Under the pieces are notes generated by a model that saw nothing but the letters and a program-made list of their open reading frames with translations, was not told where the DNA came from and searched no databases. Source: Quercus robur (lineage: Eukaryota > Streptophyta > Magnoliopsida > Fagales > Fagaceae). From it: a stretch of 64,000 bases of DNA. The position numbers were made by a program, and so were the translations under genes. Where the stretch lies: positions 83,225,862-83,289,861 of the forward strand of contig NC_065535.1 of the NCBI RefSeq assembly GCF_932294415.1. Reading direction: 5' to 3'. This document shows, piece by piece, positions 59,100 to 64,000 of this stretch. The stretch's first letter is position 1. Every line of letters begins with the position of its first letter.

Positions 59100-59760
59100 T
59101 GTACTTTATGATGTGTTTGAATTTGAAGAACTGAATCAAGGATTCGAAGCATAAATGGAATGGTTAATAAATTAGATGATATAAATTTAATAACACATGA
59201 TGAGTTAAGACTATTAAATTTGGAGATTTTGTTTAAAAAAATATTTGTGATAATCATTTCAAATCCACGTATTAATACTACCACAAGTATAAATGTTTAA
59301 GGAGAGTGGAGGGTAAGGGTCGATGTTCAAGTCTCTAGAAAGGAGTTTTATATACATATACACTCAAATTAGGTTAGAATAGAAATTTTATCTTGTATAT
59401 CCATGTATTAATTAAACATAAATTCATTCATAAATTTCATCGATAGAAGAGAATTTTGTTATTTCTTATTCTATTCAATAAATTTAAACTAAAATTTTGA
59501 AATCCAAATCCATCTCCTTAAAAACTTTTATCCAAATGAATCATTAAGAAATTTGCACCAACCCCACTCAAGGGTTAGCGAAAATGGCAGAAACCACTTG
59601 TTATGAAGAAAAGCTCGTAACCAATTGAAGCACCATATTTCAACTTCAACCAAAATACTCATAAAGATACAGAGAAACACCATGAATTTCTTTAGGGTAA
59701 ATTCAGCAAGGTGCCTCTTCTCTACCAATCAAACAAATAAAAAGAGAAGAAAACAAAAGA
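59100..59760. other. AT-rich spacer
   Basis: No gene or bounded repeat recognised. Confidence 0.45.
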
Positions 59761-59774
59761 GATGTGCCTCATTG

Positions 59775-59794
59775 TTTTTTTTTTTTTGATGAAT
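59775..59794 (-). mobile_element. Tail-only retroposition scar 6
   Basis: Thirteen T plus GATGAAT (minus strand ATTCATC then A13) lies between perfect copies of ATGTGCCTCATTG (59762-59774, 59795-59807). Confidence 0.75.
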
Positions 59795-59831
59795 ATGTGC
59801 CTCATTGTATTTATTCTAATGGAGAAGTTTA

Positions 59832-60733
59832 GGGGGTGTTTGGTTTGTCAATTTCCAAACTTATATCTCTGTTTCCATAACTCATAACTCAAAAATGGTG
59901 GGACCCATAACAAAAAGGTTGTTTGGGAAGTCCATAACTCTGTTTTCATCACTCAATTCTCTGATTTTTTAGTTATGAGTTATGGAAACAAAAAATACAT
60001 TTTGGCTGTTTTTAGTTTCCATAATTCATAATTCAATGACAATATTGTAATTAAACACACATAAGAGACCCACAAACAGTACCCAACCGCAACTTTTGAC
60101 CACTTTTGACTTTTTTTTTCCTTTCTTCTCCTAGGTTGGCTGTTCGGTTCTTTTTTTTTTTTTTTTTCTTCTTCTTCTTCTTCTTCTTTCTTTCACTGGT
60201 TCGGTCTGTTCTGGATTTTTTTTTTTTCACTGGTTCGATCTTCATGTTCTGGTTTATTTATTTATTTCACTAGGTTCGGTGTCACTGGTTCAGTCTTCAT
60301 GTTCTCTTTTTTTTTTTCACTGGCTATTCGGTTCTTTTTTTTTTTTTTTTTTCTTCTTCTTCTTTTTCTTCTTTCTTTCACTGGTTCGGTCTGTTCTAGA
60401 TTTTTTTTTTTTTTCACTGGTTCAATCTTCATGTTCTGGTTTATTTATTTATTTCACTAGGTTCGGTGTCACTGGTTCAGTCTTCATGTTCTCTTTTTTT
60501 TTTTCTTTTTTTTTTTCTTTTTTTTTTTCACTGGGTTCAGTGATACTGAATGAAAAAAATAAAATAAAAAAAAATAAAACCTGCACCGTGTGACAGGTAT
60601 AGGACCCACAAATAGTGTGAAAAATATTGAGTGATGACAAGTGAGTGATGGTGCCAAACGGGTAGGGTATTTTGAGTGATGAGTGATGAGTGACGGAAAT
60701 TGAGTGATGAAAAAAAATAAACCAAACATGGCC
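59832..60733. mobile_element. Harbinger/Tourist-like element, first of two abutting
   Basis: Ends GGGGGTGTTTGGTTT and (reverse complement) GGCCATGTTTGGTTT, flanked by TTA on both sides. Both ends carry TCCATAACTCA / TGAGTGATGA-type subterminal repeats. The interior is T-rich. A segment of about 200 bp (from about 60135 to 60520) containing CACTGGTTCGGTCTGTTCT and TTCATGTTCTGGTTTATTTA is tandemly duplicated. No transposase. Confidence 0.75.
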
Positions 60734-60736
60734 TTA

Positions 60737-61874
60737 GGGGCTGTTTGGATTTATGATTTCCATAACTCATAACTCTGTTTTTATCCTTCATAACTCAAAA
60801 ATGGTGGGACCTATAGCTGAGAAGTCCGTTTGGTTTTTGTTTTCAGTTGTTTCCAGTTTTTGTTTTCATTACTCAATTCTCTGATTTTTGAGTGATAAGT
60901 TATGGAAACTGAAAACACATTTTAGGTGTTTTCAGTTTTCATAACTCAATTTTCAATAGCATTTTCGTAATTAAAACTACATACTGGGTCTCACTGGTCT
61001 TGTCATGTCAGCTTTCCCTTCTCTCTCCCACCGGTCACTCTCTCTTTTCTTTTTCCTTTTTTTTTTTTTTTTTTTTTTCACTTTTCTTTCTTTCTCTCTT
61101 CTTCTTTATCTGTTCTTCTTCAAAGCAAAAAGCTCATACTCACCGACCACTCACACCGAAAAGCTCATACCCATGTTGAAAAGCTCATACTCACTGATAT
61201 ATTGACGAGAAAAGCTGAGAGATCATCGGCGTCGATCTTCGATCACACATCGAAAAGCTTCACCACGCGCTCATTCTCCTCATCGTTGCTATCATACTTG
61301 TTCTTCGATCTGGCCAGAGCGTCGAAATCGGCATCCATAGCAACAGCAGATCTCCGTTGGAAACGATTCGATTTGGAAGCTCGTTCTTCAATCTGGAAGC
61401 TCTGTTGTCAGCGCTAGGAACAACTCTGTTGGAAACTATTCTATTTGGGTCTTGTTATTTCTAGACTTTTTTTTTTTTTTTTTTTGATTTGGTGGTATAT
61501 GAAGTTTAGGAAACTGTGAATGGAGTTTTTGTGACTGTGGTGTATGGAGTCTTTGGTTAATTTGTGAATGAAGTTTTTGTGTTAAACTGTGACTGTGGTG
61601 GTGGCAAAATGAAACGAGCAGGGGAGAAAATGGTGGGAAATGAGGGTGAGGCAAGTAAGCTAATAGCAGTCTCTGACCAATTGCTCAGGTATGGGTCCCA
61701 TAAAAAGTAAAAAATAATTGATTGATGAAAACTGAAAATAATGTCCAAACGGGTGGGGTGTACAGAATTGGCGTATTTTAAGTGATGAGTGATAAGTGAC
61801 AAAAATTGAGTGAAGAGTGATGGAAAAAATAAAAAAATAAAAAAATAAAAAAATAAAAAAATCCAAACAGGGCC
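60737..61874. mobile_element. Harbinger/Tourist-like element, second of two abutting
   Basis: Ends GGGGCTGTTTGGATT and (reverse complement) GGCCCTGTTTGGATT, flanked by TTA (60734-60736, 61875-61877). The left TTA is shared with the neighbouring element. It shares subterminal CATAACTCATAACTC words with the first. A stretch at about 61200-61420 has higher GC and a minus-strand open frame starting MDADFDALARSKNKY, possibly captured host sequence; I do not recognise it. Confidence 0.72.
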
Positions 61875-61879
61875 TTACT

Positions 61880-62575
61880 TTGCATATAAAGTTTTGATAG
61901 AGAAGTAGCATGACTGTGGACTGTTTTGTTTTTTGTTTTTTTGTCTTGGCTCTTTGATTGAGACTCTTCATGACTACAAAACTTGGCCAAGATCCAACTG
62001 CAAAGTGACCCATGAGATTTGGCAGGGGATGCTCGGTGATTGTGGTAGCTAGAAGGAAAATCAAGACGTGTTATGTTTGTGCTGTTTTACTGTACAAAGA
62101 ACTCTTGTTATGACTAGTGTTATTATGCACCCAATTACCAAAAACCACATTTACAACAAAAGCAAGAACCAAAGAGACCAACTAGGTAAATACGAACTTT
62201 CTGATTTACATATAATCATACATCCGTAGAAACTTTTTCTCTCTTTCCAAAAACAAGTACAGACAAACTTCTTGATTTACATAAAGCCTCTAAATCGAAG
62301 GTCATAGATCTCCCAGGGTGAATCAGTGGGAAAAGAAACTCCGTAACTTATTGGTGTCCTCTCATTTTGCAATAAAATATACTTTGATTTCTAAACTAAC
62401 AAGAAACCATAATTAATTAAGGATTATACTTGTGTAGTAGCTCTTTTCAAGAAATATTTCAATGTTTGTAGTAGATTTTTTGCCCTAAGAGGGAATAGCC
62501 TCTCTGTTGATCTGCTTACTGATATGCATCACATCCATGGAACTGGATCAGCAAGTCTTTATTCTAAGCAGACTT
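61880..62575. other. Spacer and 3' side of the CIPK gene
   Basis: The part nearest 62578 should be the 3'UTR of the minus-strand kinase gene. Nothing else recognised. Confidence 0.45.
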
Positions 62576-62578
62576 GAA

Positions 62579-63555
62579 TTAGCCATGACCCTCCGATGCT
62601 TTCCAAATGATATTATCTAGTTTGGCACAGAAATTCTTGTAGAACTGCAAAGAGCTCACAAGAAAGATGTTACGATAGTTGATAGATAAACAGAAGGTTG
62701 TATGCCAGCTACTGTGTAATTCATGAAAAAAACAGGACAAGAATGCACTGAGGTTGAAACCAAGTTTTGCACCATGAGTGATGCTAATTGTGTAATAAAT
62801 GACACCAAGAAACATGAAATTGATTATTTAAGCCTAACCAAGCTGAGGATGTTGAAATTGATAGATGGCAGAAACGCAAGGATAGTAAAAGATATGTATG
62901 TTATTATATTGAGTCACTATTATGCAACTTACCACCCTCCTCCCCCCCCCCCCCCCCCCCCAACCAAAAAAAAAAACAACAGAGAAACAACTAAGCAAGA
63001 TGGCTAAGAAGGTTTAGTCAGATGCAATAAAGACAAATATCTGCACCAACAAGAACTAAGGTAGGCAAAGGCACTAAAGGGGCAATAAAAAGCCCCCAAA
63101 TGTGATCGAGATCAAGAGTAGAGACATGATAGCCTGTAATCACATTAAAAATAAGGTCTGATAGAGCATAATAACCAATGATAAAAGGGACAGATTTCCT
63201 GGAATCAGACATGAATATATTATCTGTAGAAGCTAACCTTGTGATATTCAAGAGTATCGCCAGCTGCCTTTCGAGCATCTACCATGAAAAGGGATGGTGC
63301 AACTTCAAAAACCTATACATGAAAGATAAAGCTGCCTTGTAAACAGTAGTAACCTAGACTGTAACCAAGGCATTACTACCAAGAAACTTTTTTCCTTTTC
63401 CTTTTTTTTTTTTTTTTTTTTTGTTGTTGTGGGGGGGGGGGGGGGTGGGTGGGGTTGAGGAGTGAAACAGTGTGCAGTAACCAAATCTAAGAAGTTACCT
63501 CCAGGACCACTGCAAATTGACCAGCCTTATTCGCAGATATTCCTTCAAGTCTTAT
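62579..63555 (-). CDS. CIPK8-like CBL-interacting protein kinase, last three exons (partial)
   Basis: Minus-strand exons, in reading order: 63555-63499 (19 codons, IRLEGISANKAGQFAVVLE), 63312-63238 (25 codons, VFEVAPSLFMVDARKAAGDT plus LEYHK) and 62644-62579 (FYKNFCAKLDNIIWKASEGHG, stop). Every exon is phase 0 and has GT-AG borders. This is the C-terminal end of the regulatory domain of a CIPK (SnRK3) kinase, just after the PPI phosphatase-binding motif. CIPKs act with calcium-sensing CBL proteins on ion transporters at membranes. SANKAGQF and the short tail point to CIPK8 rather than CIPK23 or CIPK24, from memory. The kinase domain and NAF motif lie beyond the right edge of the window. Confidence 0.85.
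62943..62962. repeat. C homopolymer in a CIPK intron
   Basis: About 20 C followed by AACC and an A run, within the last intron of the kinase gene. A matching G run lies at 63431-63445. Such runs are prone to length change and to sequencing error. Confidence 0.8.
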
Positions 63556-64000
63556 CTGTGGGGAAAATATTTTAATAAAAAAGTTAAAAGGCATTAAACT
63601 CTTTTATAAATAAATAAATGAAAAATAAAAATAAAAAAGTCAATGGAACTACGGTTAGCAGTATGGGTTAAATTTTATACATTGGTATTTCTCATTCAAA
63701 TATTAAGGCAGGAAAAACTAATCAGCAAAATATATGCATAACCCCAAAATATTAATTAGACATCAGTTTGTCAACAACATATAATACAAGAAACGGAACA
63801 TGTTTGAAGACTTTATTATAGAAAAGCATGAGAATATACAATATCTTGAACAAGAGGCTGATTAATATGATACAAGAGGCTGATAATATACAATAAACAG
63901 AGCCAAATGAATGTGATGACCATTTGTGACAAAGTTTATGACAAGCAAGAACAGTATCTTGAACAAGAGGCTAATTAATATGGTTGTGATGGAACTGGTA
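63556..64000 (-). other. Intron of the CIPK gene with a short direct repeat
   Basis: No exon found before the edge. ATCTTGAACAAGAGGCTGAT and a near copy (about 63843 and 63956) repeat about 113 bases apart. Confidence 0.5.

Overview
This is nuclear DNA from a woody eudicot. The genes have plant introns, the intergenic space is AT-rich, and dispersed repeats are very dense. The wording of the EBF-like F-box protein and the look of the repeats suggest a rosid tree, perhaps Fagaceae such as oak; that species guess is inference from memory, not a search. No CRISPR array, operon, rRNA or tRNA gene was seen.

Six host genes are supported. (1) 4359-5707 (+): bL36-type organellar ribosomal protein, two coding exons, with a probable 5'UTR intron carrying a Harbinger-type insertion. 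(2) 11801-12820 (+): intronless HSR203J-like carboxylesterase with a full catalytic triad. (3) 16082-20094 (+): five-exon Gag1-like clamp domain protein, with two DNA transposons in intron 3. (4) 37161-39789 (+): EIN3-binding F-box protein (EBF1/EBF2 type), a brake on ethylene signalling, with a possible overlapping upstream ORF and a tandem-repeat array in its promoter. (5) 58042-58538 (+): secreted EPF-like cysteine-rich peptide, EPFL8-like. (6) 62579-63555 (-): last three exons of a CIPK8-like protein kinase, running off the right edge. A possible last exon of an unknown gene lies at 185-282. The genes are unrelated neighbours and form no pathway.

The rest is a repeat graveyard whose nesting order can be read. 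Six solo LTRs have framing target duplications (8928-9691, 13481-14500, 22416-23514, 25999-26796, 45419-46220, and a large one ending at 51079); a seventh (34768-35589) lacks a clear one. No retroelement interior was recognised. Mutator-type elements with 9-10 bp target duplications are common. The one at 51742-54485 is a Pack-MULE carrying the first coding exon of a PSMD9/Nas2-like proteasome chaperone gene, and it was later hit by a Harbinger-type and a hAT element. There are also hAT and Harbinger MITEs, long fold-backs, SINEs, a 5'-truncated LINE, and five 'tail-only' retroposition scars: an oligo(A) tail plus a few bases between perfect 13-15 bp duplications.

Layout: 0-6 kb bL36 locus; 6-11.6 kb nested repeats; 11.8-12.8 kb esterase; 13.5-14.5 kb solo LTR; 16-20.1 kb Gag1-like gene; 20.1-35.9 kb gene-poor; 36-40.6 kb EBF locus; 41-57.2 kb repeats, solo LTRs and the Pack-MULE; 57.9-58.6 kb EPFL; 59.8-61.9 kb two abutting Harbinger elements; 62.5-64 kb CIPK.
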